Notes: generated by a model from the letters alone, not told the origin. A DNA stretch of 41,904 nt from Opitutaceae bacterium (GCA_028822375.1 JAPKDW010000007.1:1-41904), one strand, 5' to 3'; positions 25,738 to 36,873 are shown, counted from the stretch's first letter. Numbers and translations: made by a program.

Positions 25738-28334
25738 AGGTCTCGTTCATAATCCCGGTTTACAACCAAATCGCGCTAACGTTGCGATGCATAGAGACGC
25801 TTCAAGAAACGGTGCAATCCTACGGCTACGAAATAATCATCATAGACGATTGTAGCGATTCTGAGACAAGCGATAAATTGGAAACGCTGCAGAACGATCG
25901 TATCAAACTCATCGTCAATCCATCGAATCTTGGGTACGCAAAGTCCAACAATATAGGAGCGCAGAATGCTCAAGGGGAGCTTCTAGTACTTGCCAACAAT
26001 GATTTGGAATTCCCCAAAGGCTGGCTCGAGCCCGTCTTGAAAGGCCTGGATAAGGAAGGCATTGGCATAGTCGGCAATATCCAGACTGACGCCACAACAG
26101 GCAAGGTCGACCACGCTGGATTTCTCTTCGATGGGAAAGGTACGCTTCGCCACAAGCGAGAGCTCAATTCACGCCGATTCCTAAACAAGCAATTCACCAA
26201 TTTTCACGCAGTAACCGGGGCCTGCCTAGCCATGCGCCGTGATCTATTTGTTAAAGTCGGTGGCCTAGATGAAGTATTTGAAAACGGATGCGAAGACATC
26301 GATCTTTGTTTCAAAGTTAGAGACTCAGGGCTAACTGTAGTAGTCGCCAACCAAAGCGTTATAAAGCACCACGTCAGTTCAACCCGAGGTCCCAACAATA
26401 TTCGCGATGAGCGCAACATGCGGCGATTTCAACAAAAATGGCGATCCCGCATTGCAGAAATAATGATCGCGGATTGGCCCAAGACCTACCTAAAGGAAAT
26501 CCGAAACGACAAAGGCGTTTTCGATTGGAATCGATTCAAAGAAGCGCTCAAGCATTGGCTTCCCAACTCAACCCTTTCGAAAACCAGCGCCCTTATTGTC
26601 GAAGCAAAATTGAAACGCAACGAACGCCATTGGCTCTCTATCTTAGATGGGAAATCAGATGAAATGATCAAAGCAACTTATCAATCAGACGCGAAGCAAT
26701 GGCTTCACAAACATTTCGCCTACGAAGGCTTCGAAGGAAGTCAGTCCCTCGAAAAAGGACGTTGGATAAAAGACAAAGCGACGCTAAAGATGAAGTCGGG
26801 GCTCTTCGTATCAAGCGTACAAATATCCGGTACGATTCTTCCTCCTGGCGACAATATAGAATCGCAAGGGCAACTTGGATTACGCGTCACTACAAATGCA
26901 GCCGAGTCCAAGACCTACTATCCGCTCGATGAAGGTGGTTTTGAAATCAATATCGAAGACCTCCCCGATATCCCCGAAATGGATACGGTGTTAGAATTCG
27001 AACTCGCCGACGTCTGGCGAACCAATGCATATGCCTATCTAGGACGCGTTACACGGGGGTGGTTCTTTCTCCCACGCAAACTTCGTCAATTCTGGAAGAC
27101 CCATAAAGAGCAGCGGAAAAACCAACGACTACTCATCAAGCGTATCTCCCTCAATCATGAGAAAATACTAGATTTCGAGTTCCAACCCAGTTCGCCAGTC
27201 AACTTCGATTTCCTGAGACGATATCGAAATATCGGGATCAATTTAGTGGGTTGGTTCGATGCTGAGCTTGGGATCGGCGAGTCAGTTCGACTGGCCGCAA
27301 AGGCCCTTGATGCTACTACAATCGAAACGAACCTGGTCCCGCTTAAAGTCAATTGCCTGGCAAGTCGCGAAGATAAAACCTACGCAGATCGACTCGTCCA
27401 ACGAAACACCTACCCCATCAATGTCTTCCACATCGATGCGCCCCAGTGCGGAGACATAGACCATCACCACGGCGAGCATTTCCGAAAGGAGAAACGAAAC
27501 ATCGCCTATTGGGCCTGGGAACTCCCTGAGTTTCCAGATCACTGGATTCAATACTTCGACTACTTCGATGAAATCTGGACGCCATCCAATTTCGTCCGCG
27601 ACGCAATTGCTATCAAGTCCCCTCTGCCAGTCTTAACGATTCCGCATTGCATCGAGTTTGAAATTCCAACGCACACCGAGAGAGCAAAATTCGGACTACC
27701 GGAAGATCGGTTTCTTTTTCTTTTTGCCTATGACTTGAATAGCTATCAAGAACGCAAGAATCCGATGGCAATTATCAGAGCGTTTAAGAAAGCCTTTGCT
27801 GGAGCTACCGGCAAAGATGTTGGCCTGGTTATTAAGACCCATTCAATACAACAAAACTTAGAGTCTTTCAAATTGCTAAAGCAAGATCTCGCTGGGATCG
27901 ACAACGTTTATTTAATAGACAAACGCCTATCTAGAAAGGACGTCTACTCTTTGATGAATTCGGTGGACTCCTATGTTTCTCTCCACAGATCAGAGGGGTT
28001 TGGGCTCACAGTTGCGGAATCTATGTTTCTCGAGAAACCGGTAATATCAACCGATTGGTCGGCTACATCGGAATTCCTAAACCACTCGAATGGTTGTCCT
28101 GTCACTTTCGAACTAATTAAGATCAAGCAAGATTTCGGCCCCTATTCTCAAGGGCAATTCTGGGCTGAGGCTCACACCGATCACGCCGCTTCTCAAATGA
28201 TCAAATTAGTCAATGATTCCGATTTCGCCAAACAAATTGGGAAGAATGCTGGAATTACTATTCGCGAACGATTCTCGCCCGAAGCGATCGGCAAGATCTA
28301 CGAGAAACGCCTCAAATCACTCGCATTGTGGTAG
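25734..28334 (+). CDS. Fused glycosyltransferase: GT2 + beta-sandwich-like linker + GT4
   Basis: VSFIIPVYNQIALTLRCIETLQE...; C-term LHRSEGFGLTVAESMFLEKPVISTDWSATSEFL; ATGA overlap with upstream GT. Confidence 0.92.
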   Translation: MKVSFIIPVYNQIALTLRCIETLQETVQSYGYEIIIIDDCSDSETSDKLETLQNDRIKLIVNPSNLGYAKSNNIGAQNAQGELLVLANNDLEFPKGWLEPVLKGLDKEGIGIVGNIQTDATTGKVDHAGFLFDGKGTLRHKRELNSRRFLNKQFTNFHAVTGACLAMRRDLFVKVGGLDEVFENGCEDIDLCFKVRDSGLTVVVANQSVIKHHVSSTRGPNNIRDERNMRRFQQKWRSRIAEIMIADWPKTYLKEIRNDKGVFDWNRFKEALKHWLPNSTLSKTSALIVEAKLKRNERHWLSILDGKSDEMIKATYQSDAKQWLHKHFAYEGFEGSQSLEKGRWIKDKATLKMKSGLFVSSVQISGTILPPGDNIESQGQLGLRVTTNAAESKTYYPLDEGGFEINIEDLPDIPEMDTVLEFELADVWRTNAYAYLGRVTRGWFFLPRKLRQFWKTHKEQRKNQRLLIKRISLNHEKILDFEFQPSSPVNFDFLRRYRNIGINLVGWFDAELGIGESVRLAAKALDATTIETNLVPLKVNCLASREDKTYADRLVQRNTYPINVFHIDAPQCGDIDHHHGEHFRKEKRNIAYWAWELPEFPDHWIQYFDYFDEIWTPSNFVRDAIAIKSPLPVLTIPHCIEFEIPTHTERAKFGLPEDRFLFLFAYDLNSYQERKNPMAIIRAFKKAFAGATGKDVGLVIKTHSIQQNLESFKLLKQDLAGIDNVYLIDKRLSRKDVYSLMNSVDSYVSLHRSEGFGLTVAESMFLEKPVISTDWSATSEFLNHSNGCPVTFELIKIKQDFGPYSQGQFWAEAHTDHAASQMIKLVNDSDFAKQIGKNAGITIRERFSPEAIGKIYEKRLKSLALW

Positions 28335-28423
28335 TCCAAACAACCAAAGAAGAAGTCCATTGAAAACAATTCTCCTCTTAGTAAATCGATAGGAAAGCGA
28401 GCCAGATCTAAAAAATCTAGCTC

Positions 28424-29173
28424 TCAGGAATGGATGAACAAAGTCGCTTTCACTTTGCGAAAAGCGTTGGTACCACACTGGTCAATAAGATCCGCAACAT
28501 AACGCCAATCTCCCTCGTAAGTATTATCATTCCATCCCGCTGCTAAAGCAGTCTCGCGACGCGCCATCACGCATCCACAGTCAATAAACGAATATTCGAG
28601 CCGTGTATCAAAGTTGCGCCAGCTGTAATACTCGTGAACCATATCGCAATAAACCGCATGGGTTTCATCGTCGAAATGCTCTAGCATTTTTTCAGTAAAC
28701 CCTGGCACGTGAAAGTTGTCCGAATTCGTAACGACAATAAAGTCTGCTTCAATTTGTTTTGCCACCTCTCGAAATCCCCACTGCCTAGGAGTATGCCCCC
28801 AATCGTTTGCTCGCTTTTCAGTATCTATTAAACGAATACGCTTATCTCCCTCGATTATCGCTCGCGCTGCCTGAGTCAAATGATCCGAAGGTCCATCATG
28901 AACGAACAGCAGTTCCCAGTTTTCATAGGTCTGATCAATTAACGATACAGCCAGTAAGGGAAAGTCATTAAAAATCGGAGAAACAAATAGGACTTTTAAA
29001 TTCCGATTTTCGATCTGCTCTTGATAGGCAGGATTGGTGACAAGATCCGCCGTTCTTCGAACGATTTCGAGATGCCTCAGCTTGTTCCGGAGATTTACGA
29101 GAGGCGGACGATCTTTCAGTCGAGGAGGCAGCAGCTCCGTAAGTTTGTAAAGGAATTCGGTTATCGGTTTCAT
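28424..29173 (-). CDS. Glycosyltransferase family 2
   Basis: LKVLFVSPIFNDFPLLAVSLIDQTYENWELLFVHDGPSD...FIVVTNSDNFHVPGF. Confidence 0.85.
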   Translation of the reverse strand: MKPITEFLYKLTELLPPRLKDRPPLVNLRNKLRHLEIVRRTADLVTNPAYQEQIENRNLKVLFVSPIFNDFPLLAVSLIDQTYENWELLFVHDGPSDHLTQAARAIIEGDKRIRLIDTEKRANDWGHTPRQWGFREVAKQIEADFIVVTNSDNFHVPGFTEKMLEHFDDETHAVYCDMVHEYYSWRNFDTRLEYSFIDCGCVMARRETALAAGWNDNTYEGDWRYVADLIDQCGTNAFRKVKATLFIHS

Positions 29174-29253
29174 TTCGAATCGCTAGACAAACAGGATCCG
29201 CTTCGCAGTCAAAGCGACTCTTCAAAATCGATCCTCAACACCCAGTGATTCGG

Positions 29254-29946
29254 TCACAAGCCTCGAATCCCATATTTCACGATAACATACAGAGCGCGTA
29301 CGCCGTCTATGGGCCGGATCTTCTTTCCTTCATCGAAATCTCTTCGAGCATAAGAGATAGGAACTTCTATCACTTTCAACCCAGCAGCCGCCGCTTTTGC
29401 CGTTAGTTCTGGTTCGATTCCGAAATGCTTCTCTTCGAATTCAATGGATTGAAGAAATTCTCGAGGGAACAGTTTGTAACAAGTCTCCATATCCGTGAGC
29501 CGATAGCTCGTGAAGGAATTCGAAACCAGCGTAAGCAATCCATTCACCATGCGGTGCCAAAACGGACTCACTTCAGAAAATCCGCGATCGAGAAAACGCG
29601 AGCCGTAGGCGGCATCCGCTCCAGTCCGCTCGATCCCATCAATAAGCTTCCTGTATTCCCGTGGATCGTATTCCAAATCCGCGTCCTGAAAGATGATATG
29701 AGAACCCTTCGCCTCCTGAATCCCAGTCTTGAGAGCGGCGCCTTTCCCTTGGTTTACCTTGTGATGCACGATCGTATCAATCTCAGAGCCCAAGGGACCC
29801 CTAAGTAAATCGGCCGTACCGTCAGATGATGCGTCGTCCACGACTATGATTTGTAAGTCAGGCACATCGCAGTTTCGGACCGCATTGATCAGCGAAGACA
29901 ATGTGTCTACTTCATTATAAGCAGGAACAACAACAGAAAGCTTCAT
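29254..29946 (-). CDS. Glycosyltransferase family 2 (dolichyl-phosphate mannosyltransferase-like)
   Basis: [23 protein letters not shown]...[16 protein letters not shown]...[32 protein letters not shown]. Confidence 0.95.
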   Translation of the reverse strand: MKLSVVVPAYNEVDTLSSLINAVRNCDVPDLQIIVVDDASSDGTADLLRGPLGSEIDTIVHHKVNQGKGAALKTGIQEAKGSHIIFQDADLEYDPREYRKLIDGIERTGADAAYGSRFLDRGFSEVSPFWHRMVNGLLTLVSNSFTSYRLTDMETCYKLFPREFLQSIEFEEKHFGIEPELTAKAAAAGLKVIEVPISYARRDFDEGKKIRPIDGVRALYVIVKYGIRGL

Positions 29947-30078
29947 TCAAAGGACCTATTCAAAATGTCTCTGCAGGAGATCTATTTCCTCAGCTGGACA
30001 GTAAATTAACTAACGATCGAATGCTCGTACTAAGTTTTTGGTCAAGCGAAATGGTCGATCACACAAGATTCCGATTCT

Positions 30079-30110
30079 AAAAAAGCCCAGCTGGGACAGC
30101 TGGGCTTTTC
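30079..30110. terminator. Bidirectional terminator hairpin
   Basis: AAAAGCCCAGCT-GGGAC-AGCTGGGCTTTT perfect stem flanked by A/T runs. Confidence 0.85.
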
Positions 30111-30130
30111 AAAATCAATCCTGAAAATGG

Positions 30131-31840
30131 TTAATCAGCTAAAAACACTTCGACTAGGCCAATGCCAGTGGTCTCACCAACGCCTTCCATCACAAAAGAA
30201 TACAATCCGGGTACAGCATCCACTAAGAGGATCGCATCCTTACTTCCTGTTGCCAAGACTGCTGCTCCCACTTCCTGCGAAACAGTGACGACCTCATTCG
30301 AATTCGCCGCATCTTCCCAGTTATCATTCACTGCAACTTCTATTTGAGGAAACCCAGGGGTAGTAAAATCGGTTCGAAAGAGCGTTATTTTTGGATCTAC
30401 AATGGTACCACCTATGCCTATAGAAGGTCCCAAGCCTCTAAGCAATAATTTTGAATCCACCTCTCCACTTACGATAAAACCAGCAATCAGGCGTTCATCT
30501 CCCGTTCCCACAAATCCTCGAGTAGCCACGTTAACGAGCCTATTTTGAAGGTCATTCGGTGCCGATTGCCTGCTCTTATCGAAAACTTCTACAATCGCCA
30601 ATCCGTTCGCATCGCCTTTATCGTTTACAACAACAGTGAAAAGACGTGTGCCATCCAGATTGAGGGCCAGCCCTGCATCGAGAGAATTGTCGTCACTATT
30701 AGGTTGCGCGAAGGTCTCCGGATCAAACAGCGTCTTGATTTCGGCCAATTGCGTGTCGCCCCAATTGTCATTGGAGTCTCTTTCTATATTAACTCCAGTA
30801 CCCGAAGAGTAATCCGTTTCAACTAAAGTCATTTCGGGATCTATCGCGGTAGTAAGGCTCGGTGCCACTTTGGCCAATTCTGGGCCTTGAGCTCGCGTCA
30901 AAATATCAATGGGCCCCGTTCCTTTTATCACAAAGCCAAGGATCAAAGCTTGGTCTCCCGATCCCAGAACCCCGCGAGTCGCGATATTCGCCAAGGTTGA
31001 ACGAAGCGTTTCAATGCTCTGGGCCGCAGTCATTTCCTCACCGAAACCATTGACCGCAACTAAGCGATATTCGTAATTCTTACCTCTCCCTATATCAGAG
31101 TCGTCAAACGATACGACATCGCCTCCGACAGACCCTAATACAGTCCAATCAACTCCGCCTTGCAAGCGGCGTTCGACGCTGTAGGCTCCTCCTAGCGCGG
31201 TCGTACCATTCCATCCAAAAGTTACTGTCCCTGGGGCCGGTTCGGCCGTTGAAAGACCAGCAAGGTTGATAACCGGTGGTCCAGCATCTTCCCCTGCTGC
31301 AAATGCAGCTGCAGCTAGGAACGGCGATACATCGCTCTGATTTACGAGAGGGCTGGGACCAGCGAAAAATTTCAAACTGTGAAGTAATGTACCATCAGTT
31401 GGAATCGCCCATGAATCGCCTCCGCTGCCATCAGCGCTGCGATAAAACCCATAAGCTTCACTCGCGGCTGGTACTTGGTTCGCTTCCGTCAAATTGGGAA
31501 ACCACAAGATCGCCAACGATTGACCTTCGACTAGCCCGGCAAATGAAACTTCGCCAGAACCTATAATGTATTCGCCACCCGCAGAAACCTCGGATGTTAA
31601 ATCCCAAGACTCGACAATCGCGTCATCGCTTCCCGCTCCAACGATTCCACCGGCTTCCGGAAGCGAAAACTCTCCATCAACTCCACCCGAAACGAGATAG
31701 AGCATTCCCTTTTGAACAAGATCTACTCCACCTTCATCTTGTAAACTTCCAACATCAATAGTGACACCGAAAGAACCAAATGCTCCCGAAGCGAAAATCG
31801 ACGCGACGGCCCCAAAACTAATAATATTTTTCATTTTCAT
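30131..31840 (-). CDS. Secreted protein with fibronectin-III-like segment and two tandem C-terminal repeats
   Basis: Signal peptide MKMKNIISFGAVASIFASGAFG; repeats LANIATRGVLGSGDQALILGFVIKGTGPIDILTRAQGPEL and LVNVATRGFVGTGDERLIAGFIVSGEVDSKLLLRGLGPSI. Confidence 0.8.
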   Translation of the reverse strand: MKMKNIISFGAVASIFASGAFGSFGVTIDVGSLQDEGGVDLVQKGMLYLVSGGVDGEFSLPEAGGIVGAGSDDAIVESWDLTSEVSAGGEYIIGSGEVSFAGLVEGQSLAILWFPNLTEANQVPAASEAYGFYRSADGSGGDSWAIPTDGTLLHSLKFFAGPSPLVNQSDVSPFLAAAAFAAGEDAGPPVINLAGLSTAEPAPGTVTFGWNGTTALGGAYSVERRLQGGVDWTVLGSVGGDVVSFDDSDIGRGKNYEYRLVAVNGFGEEMTAAQSIETLRSTLANIATRGVLGSGDQALILGFVIKGTGPIDILTRAQGPELAKVAPSLTTAIDPEMTLVETDYSSGTGVNIERDSNDNWGDTQLAEIKTLFDPETFAQPNSDDNSLDAGLALNLDGTRLFTVVVNDKGDANGLAIVEVFDKSRQSAPNDLQNRLVNVATRGFVGTGDERLIAGFIVSGEVDSKLLLRGLGPSIGIGGTIVDPKITLFRTDFTTPGFPQIEVAVNDNWEDAANSNEVVTVSQEVGAAVLATGSKDAILLVDAVPGLYSFVMEGVGETTGIGLVEVFLAD

Positions 31841-32925
31841 AGTGGTGGTGTTGTTGGTAGAACCCATTCATTTACCCAGTTAGAATTTTGTGGATTGGAA
31901 TCCACCTTAAATTTTCGAATTGCTACGCCCATCCCAGGGTCGATTACATCCGCTCCCTTATCAGTAGCGTCTCCTGTCGCAAGCTCTCTCCAAGCGCCAT
32001 TGAAGTAATAATAGGTACCCGCTGGCGTCAGGTGTTTATTCTTACCCGCTCCAGACGAATAAACAAGCAACCTATCCTTCTTGTTGCCTGGATCTGTGGT
32101 TTCTTCAAACACTCCTCCAATCGTGAGGCCCAAATCCTTGACCGCGATACCCAGAGGGCGATTTAAACCTACGAAATTATCCGCTGTGAAAACATCCGAC
32201 TCAGATACTGAAATCGCAATTGGCGCATCAATCACTTCGCCATAAACAAGCGCCTTTTTGGCAGCAGTATCGTTATTTCGAATAACGAAAGCTCGGTTCG
32301 GCTCAAGTACCTCAGAATCGAGATTCGTATCGAGTCCGGCGCCAACTCCGCGCCAGGCGCCATCGTAAAAATAAAAGACGCCTTCAGGAATCATATTGCC
32401 TTCAGGAGAAACGCCTTCGGGTACGATCACTTCGACTTTTCTCAAGCCCGGCTCGGTTTCCTCATGATTAGCAACCCCGTTAGGAAATGCTGAACCTAGC
32501 GTCCAGTGCGGATAAACTGCTATTTCATCTCCATTCTGAAGGCCTGCTGAGTTTCCGTCAATAAGTGAGATTTGCGAGCCTGTGTTCAAGCCAATCCCCA
32601 CATGCGTGCCCATTTGCGTCCCCGTTTCGATAACCACGTAATGCGTTGGAACGCTTCCATTGGCATCGAAAGCAGCGCTTATCAGAGAATCGGTCGCCAC
32701 AACGAGGTGAACCGTTCCGTCATCGGAGACGGATTCAATAGTCCCTCGAAACTCCGCCGACTGCTTAAACGGGAACGACACGATAATATCGCTCTCCGCT
32801 GGCGAATCGATAGCAATTGCTCCTACGATTTGCGAATACACCTCTTGGCCTTTAACAATCATTCCACTCGAAGATAAGAGCAAAATCGTAGCATAAAGCC
32901 ATCTACACAAACACACGCTTTTCAT
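31837..32925 (-). CDS. Exported protein, TIGR02597-like
   Basis: Signal peptide; QEVYSQIVGAIAIDSPAESDIIVSFPFKQSAEFRGTIESV and paired 'YYFYDGAWR/YYYFNGAWRELATG' segments; overlaps the next ORF. Confidence 0.65.
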   Translation of the reverse strand: MKSVCLCRWLYATILLLSSSGMIVKGQEVYSQIVGAIAIDSPAESDIIVSFPFKQSAEFRGTIESVSDDGTVHLVVATDSLISAAFDANGSVPTHYVVIETGTQMGTHVGIGLNTGSQISLIDGNSAGLQNGDEIAVYPHWTLGSAFPNGVANHEETEPGLRKVEVIVPEGVSPEGNMIPEGVFYFYDGAWRGVGAGLDTNLDSEVLEPNRAFVIRNNDTAAKKALVYGEVIDAPIAISVSESDVFTADNFVGLNRPLGIAVKDLGLTIGGVFEETTDPGNKKDRLLVYSSGAGKNKHLTPAGTYYYFNGAWRELATGDATDKGADVIDPGMGVAIRKFKVDSNPQNSNWVNEWVLPTTPPL

Positions 32926-33115
32926 AATTCAGAAGACACTAAGGTAATTTCAGATTGAAACATGATTATTTTAAAATCCTCATCATGTGAGGATAGGTAA
33001 TTCGACTAATTTGATTTGGCGGATGCCATTTTAAGACACTCTTTTTCCCAATGGGCGGAATTACGCTGTTTTACTTTCGGTCAATAAATCGTATCTCCCC
33101 AAAGCAGTAAAGCAT

Positions 33116-33685
33116 TTATTCGCTTTTTAGAAGCCTCCAGAACTTCGCAACATCGGGTCCGGAAAAATGAGGGATCGGATAAGGTGCCTCGGCATTTTCG
33201 ACGTTCACCCAATCCTTGAGATTTCCGGAATTCTGCAAAACTCCGCTTTCCGACCAACTTAATTCGAATTGATTCGATACAGAACTAAAACTCGCGCGAA
33301 GCCCAGGGCCCGCAGCGACCAGCACGATGGTCGCGCCGGGATAGGACGCGCCCGAGATGTTTGCTTCCTGTTCGCTTTGCGTGTCGGGGTTAGTGACGAG
33401 CTTGTAGGAGATGGTCGGTTCCTCCAAATCTCTACGCAGAAGGACTGCATCGCGGAGGAGCTGGACATCGACTTGATCGACATCTCCGTCCTGGTCCATG
33501 TCGGCGGTGAGCTGCCCTACGCCATTGAGCGGTGGATTGCCATTGATGTGGGCAATCAGTCTTGTGAGATCAAAGACGGTTGCTTGCCCATCGCCATCAA
33601 GATCGCCGAGTTGGCTGGGAGCTCCAAATCCGGCTAGACCAAATGTAACATTTCTTAGATATGTTACGGCGCAAGCTTCCAGAGC
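33116..33685 (-). pseudogene. C-terminal fragment of a secreted protein with a dockerin-like EF-hand pair
   Basis: Open frame upstream of the listed Met reads ...NVTFGLAGFGAPSQLGDLDGDGQATVFDLTRLIAHINGNPPLNGVGQLTADMDQDGDVDQVDVQLLRDAVLLRRDLEE...ESGVLQNSGNLKDWVNVENAEAPYPIPHFSGPDVAKFWRLLKSE*; no upstream signal peptide or clear start. Confidence 0.65.
33645..33667. repeat. Inverted repeat GTAACAT-N9-ATGTTAC
   Basis: gtaacatttcttagatatgttac; 7-bp perfect arms. Confidence 0.6.
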
Positions 33686-33730
33686 TTAAACACAAACAAA
33701 GGTAGGTAGCCTGCCCCACTAAACACAACA

Positions 33731-33745
33731 CCCCCCCCGGGGGGG
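33731..33745. repeat. C8G7 homopolymer palindrome
   Basis: acaCCCCCCCCGGGGGGGcga. Confidence 0.9.
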
Positions 33746-33849
33746 CGAAAGATAATCAAGGTGCCTAAAAACAAGCATTTCTCACTAAAGCCACACCCGT
33801 AAAAAGTTCAAATGTTTTGCGGGATTGGAAAAACTGAGCTAAGAAAAAA

Positions 33850-36800
33850 TCAGCGCCCGCAGCACTGTTTGTGCTTTTTGCCGCTGCCGCATGGACATAA
33901 TTCATTTCGACCAACCTTCGGAACAGCCCGTTTCATGGCAATCTTCGGCAAGGCGATTTCTTTCGGCGGGCGTCCTACAGGACCTCCGCTTGCCTGTGCA
34001 GCGTCGCCAGGCCCCACTGCAACCGCTTGTCGAGCGAGCATAGTCTTCACGTTTTCGATAGCCACCATATTGGTTGCCGTGCGGAACAACCGGGAACACA
34101 ACTGCGTCCTGATCATTCCAACCAATTCCTCAAAATACGTGTAGGCTTCGTTTTTGTATTCACTGAGTGGATCTTTCTGACCATAGCTACGCAATGAAAC
34201 GCTGCGACGCAGCTCTTCCATTTCCGTCAAGTGCTCTTGCCAGCGTCCATCGATCGAGTTCAACAAAATGAAACGTTCCAGATGCAGAAGAGCTGCCTCG
34301 TTTTCCGCCGTCTTCTTGATCCGATAAGCCTCTTTTACTTTTACGAGAATCGCGTCAAGGACCGCCTCAGACTCTAAGCCTTTCAATTGCTCCTCCTTCA
34401 AGCCAATCGGAAAATGAGAATTCACCCACGTCACGAACGCCGTGATGTCCGATTCCGATGAGGTAAATGCTTTGTCCAAACGCTCTTCAAGCTCTTCTTC
34501 AATTAACTCGAAAATCGTCTTGCTTGGCTCTTCGCCTTGCAGAGCTTCGTTTCGAAGACCGTAGATGATCTCACGCTGCTTATTCAGCACGTCATCATAC
34601 TGGAGCAATCGCTTACGGATCGAGTAATTCTGGGACTCGACTTTCTTCTGAGCGGTTTCGATCGAGCGATTGAGCAACCGATGCTCCAACGGCTCACCTT
34701 CCTCCATCGAGTTTTGCAAGATCTTCGCCATTGGACCTGAGTTCGCGAACAAGCGCATCAAGTCATCTTCAAGCGAGATGAAGAATTTCGAACGTCCCGG
34801 ATCGCCCTGACGCGAACAACGTCCACGCAACTGACGATCGATACGACGAGATTCGTGACGCTCGGTTCCCACGACAAGCAAGCCGCCGACCTCCTTCACG
34901 CCTTCGCCAAGCTTAATATCGGTACCGCGACCCGCCATATTCGTTGCGATTGTTACCGCTCCGCGAGCGCCGGCCCGCGCTACAATCTCAGCTTCCTGCT
35001 GGTGATACTTCGCATTGAGAACGTTATGCGGGATATTACGGCGACGAAGCATGCGTCCGAGCAATTCGGAAGCTTCAACCGAAACCGTACCAACCAAAAC
35101 CGGCTGCCCCTTTTTATGAGCTTCTTCAATGTCGTCGATCGCCGCATTGTACTTTTCACGACGCGACTTGAAAATCAGATCGTTCTCGTCAATACGAATA
35201 CACGGTTCATTCGTCGGAGTGATCACTACGTTCAAGCCATAAATGTCATGAAACTCCGTGGCTTCGGTTTCCGCCGTACCAGTCATGCCGCCCAACTTAT
35301 CGTACATGCGAAAGTAATTCTGCACCGTAATGGTAGCATAAGTACGCGACTCGCGTTCGATGGTAACGTTCTCTTTTGCTTCAACCGCTTGATGCAATCC
35401 ATCGCCCCAGCGCCGACCCGGCATGATACGACCCGTATTCTCGTCGACGATAACCACTTTGCCTTCTTGGAGGACGTATTCTACATCCTTCTCGTAGAGC
35501 GAGTACGCCCGGAGCAATTGGCTGATCGCGTGAATGTCCTCACCTACGACTTCTAGCTTTTCCTGCTCCTCCAACTTGATCGCGTCCTTATCTTCCTGAG
35601 ACAACGACGTGTCCTTATCGAGCTCGCTAAAACGGGTTGCCAAATCTGGCAACATAAACGCATCAGGATCGTCCGGCCTCAGTTCTTCACGTCCATTTTC
35701 GGTCAAATCCGCCTGGCGTTGTTTCTCGTCTATCACGTAGTAGAGGCGTTCCTTTAGGTGATACATGCGCTCCTTGTTCATATCGCCATGCATCTCCGTA
35801 TCGAATCCATCGAATTCCTTGCGGTTGTCTCCATTTTCCATGAGCCGCAATAACGTCTTGTTCTTCGGAGAGCCCAATTTCACGAGCAGCAAATCCGCGA
35901 ACGGATTCGGCGCTTCAGAAAGTGGATGCGGCGCAACACCATCGGCCTCGCGCTTTTTGTTTTCCTTTGAAAGTCGAGCAATTTCCGCATCATACTCCTT
36001 CGCTTCTTTCTCGCGTTGATCGTCAGGTTTTCCTAGTTCCGCCTTGGCCCCGTTGGCGAGGCTGTTGCAAAGCGAGACTTGCCTTGAAACCAACCGATGA
36101 ATACCTGACTTCATCTTAGTGTACGGTTGCTCGCGCTGGATTGGAGCGGGTCCAGAGATGATCAAAGGCGTACGCGCTTCGTCGACGAGAATAGAGTCAA
36201 CTTCGTCGATAATCACGAAAAAGTGATCACGCTGCACCTGCTCCTCTTTGCTATGCGCCATCCCATTGTCGCGCAAGTAGTCGAAACCGAACTCTGAAGA
36301 CGTACCGTACGTTATATCGCAGCCATACATCTCGCGTTTCTCCGGTGGCGGCATTTGATTCTTAATACAACCGATCGTCAATCCGAGGTAGCCAAGCAAG
36401 TGACCCATCCATTCCGAGTCACGCTGCGCCAAATATTCATTGACGGTTACCAACTGCACGTTGCGACCTGAAAGAGCATTGAGGTAAAGCGGCAAGGTCG
36501 AGACGAGCGTTTTGCCTTCCCCCGTAGCCATTTCCGCGATCCTTCCCTGATGCAAGGCCATACCGCCAATCAGCTGCACGTCGTAGTGCACCATTTCCCA
36601 GGGCAATTCGATCCCCATGACGAGGCTCTGGGTTCCCATCAATCGACGAGACGCATTCTTTACCGTAGCGAAAGCCTCAGGCAGCAGATCATCCAACGAT
36701 TCGCCATTGCGAAAACGTTCCCGAAATTGATCGGTTTGAGCCTTCAGTTCGCTCTCGCTGAGCATCTGGTAGGACTGCTCTAGCTCGTTGATCTTATCGA

Positions 36801-36873
36801 CGATCGGCTGACAGGATTTAAGCCACTTTTTGTTGGAGCGGCCGGCGAATTTTTTGAAAAGTGATGAGAACAT
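33850..36873 (-). CDS. secA: Preprotein translocase subunit SecA
   Basis: [45 protein letters not shown]-terminal [14 protein letters not shown] zinc motif. Confidence 0.99.
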   Translation of the reverse strand: MFSSLFKKFAGRSNKKWLKSCQPIVDKINELEQSYQMLSESELKAQTDQFRERFRNGESLDDLLPEAFATVKNASRRLMGTQSLVMGIELPWEMVHYDVQLIGGMALHQGRIAEMATGEGKTLVSTLPLYLNALSGRNVQLVTVNEYLAQRDSEWMGHLLGYLGLTIGCIKNQMPPPEKREMYGCDITYGTSSEFGFDYLRDNGMAHSKEEQVQRDHFFVIIDEVDSILVDEARTPLIISGPAPIQREQPYTKMKSGIHRLVSRQVSLCNSLANGAKAELGKPDDQREKEAKEYDAEIARLSKENKKREADGVAPHPLSEAPNPFADLLLVKLGSPKNKTLLRLMENGDNRKEFDGFDTEMHGDMNKERMYHLKERLYYVIDEKQRQADLTENGREELRPDDPDAFMLPDLATRFSELDKDTSLSQEDKDAIKLEEQEKLEVVGEDIHAISQLLRAYSLYEKDVEYVLQEGKVVIVDENTGRIMPGRRWGDGLHQAVEAKENVTIERESRTYATITVQNYFRMYDKLGGMTGTAETEATEFHDIYGLNVVITPTNEPCIRIDENDLIFKSRREKYNAAIDDIEEAHKKGQPVLVGTVSVEASELLGRMLRRRNIPHNVLNAKYHQQEAEIVARAGARGAVTIATNMAGRGTDIKLGEGVKEVGGLLVVGTERHESRRIDRQLRGRCSRQGDPGRSKFFISLEDDLMRLFANSGPMAKILQNSMEEGEPLEHRLLNRSIETAQKKVESQNYSIRKRLLQYDDVLNKQREIIYGLRNEALQGEEPSKTIFELIEEELEERLDKAFTSSESDITAFVTWVNSHFPIGLKEEQLKGLESEAVLDAILVKVKEAYRIKKTAENEAALLHLERFILLNSIDGRWQEHLTEMEELRRSVSLRSYGQKDPLSEYKNEAYTYFEELVGMIRTQLCSRLFRTATNMVAIENVKTMLARQAVAVGPGDAAQASGGPVGRPPKEIALPKIAMKRAVPKVGRNELCPCGSGKKHKQCCGR

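Noticed and set aside
34855-35556. 233-aa + strand ORF
   Set aside because: Antisense shadow of secA.
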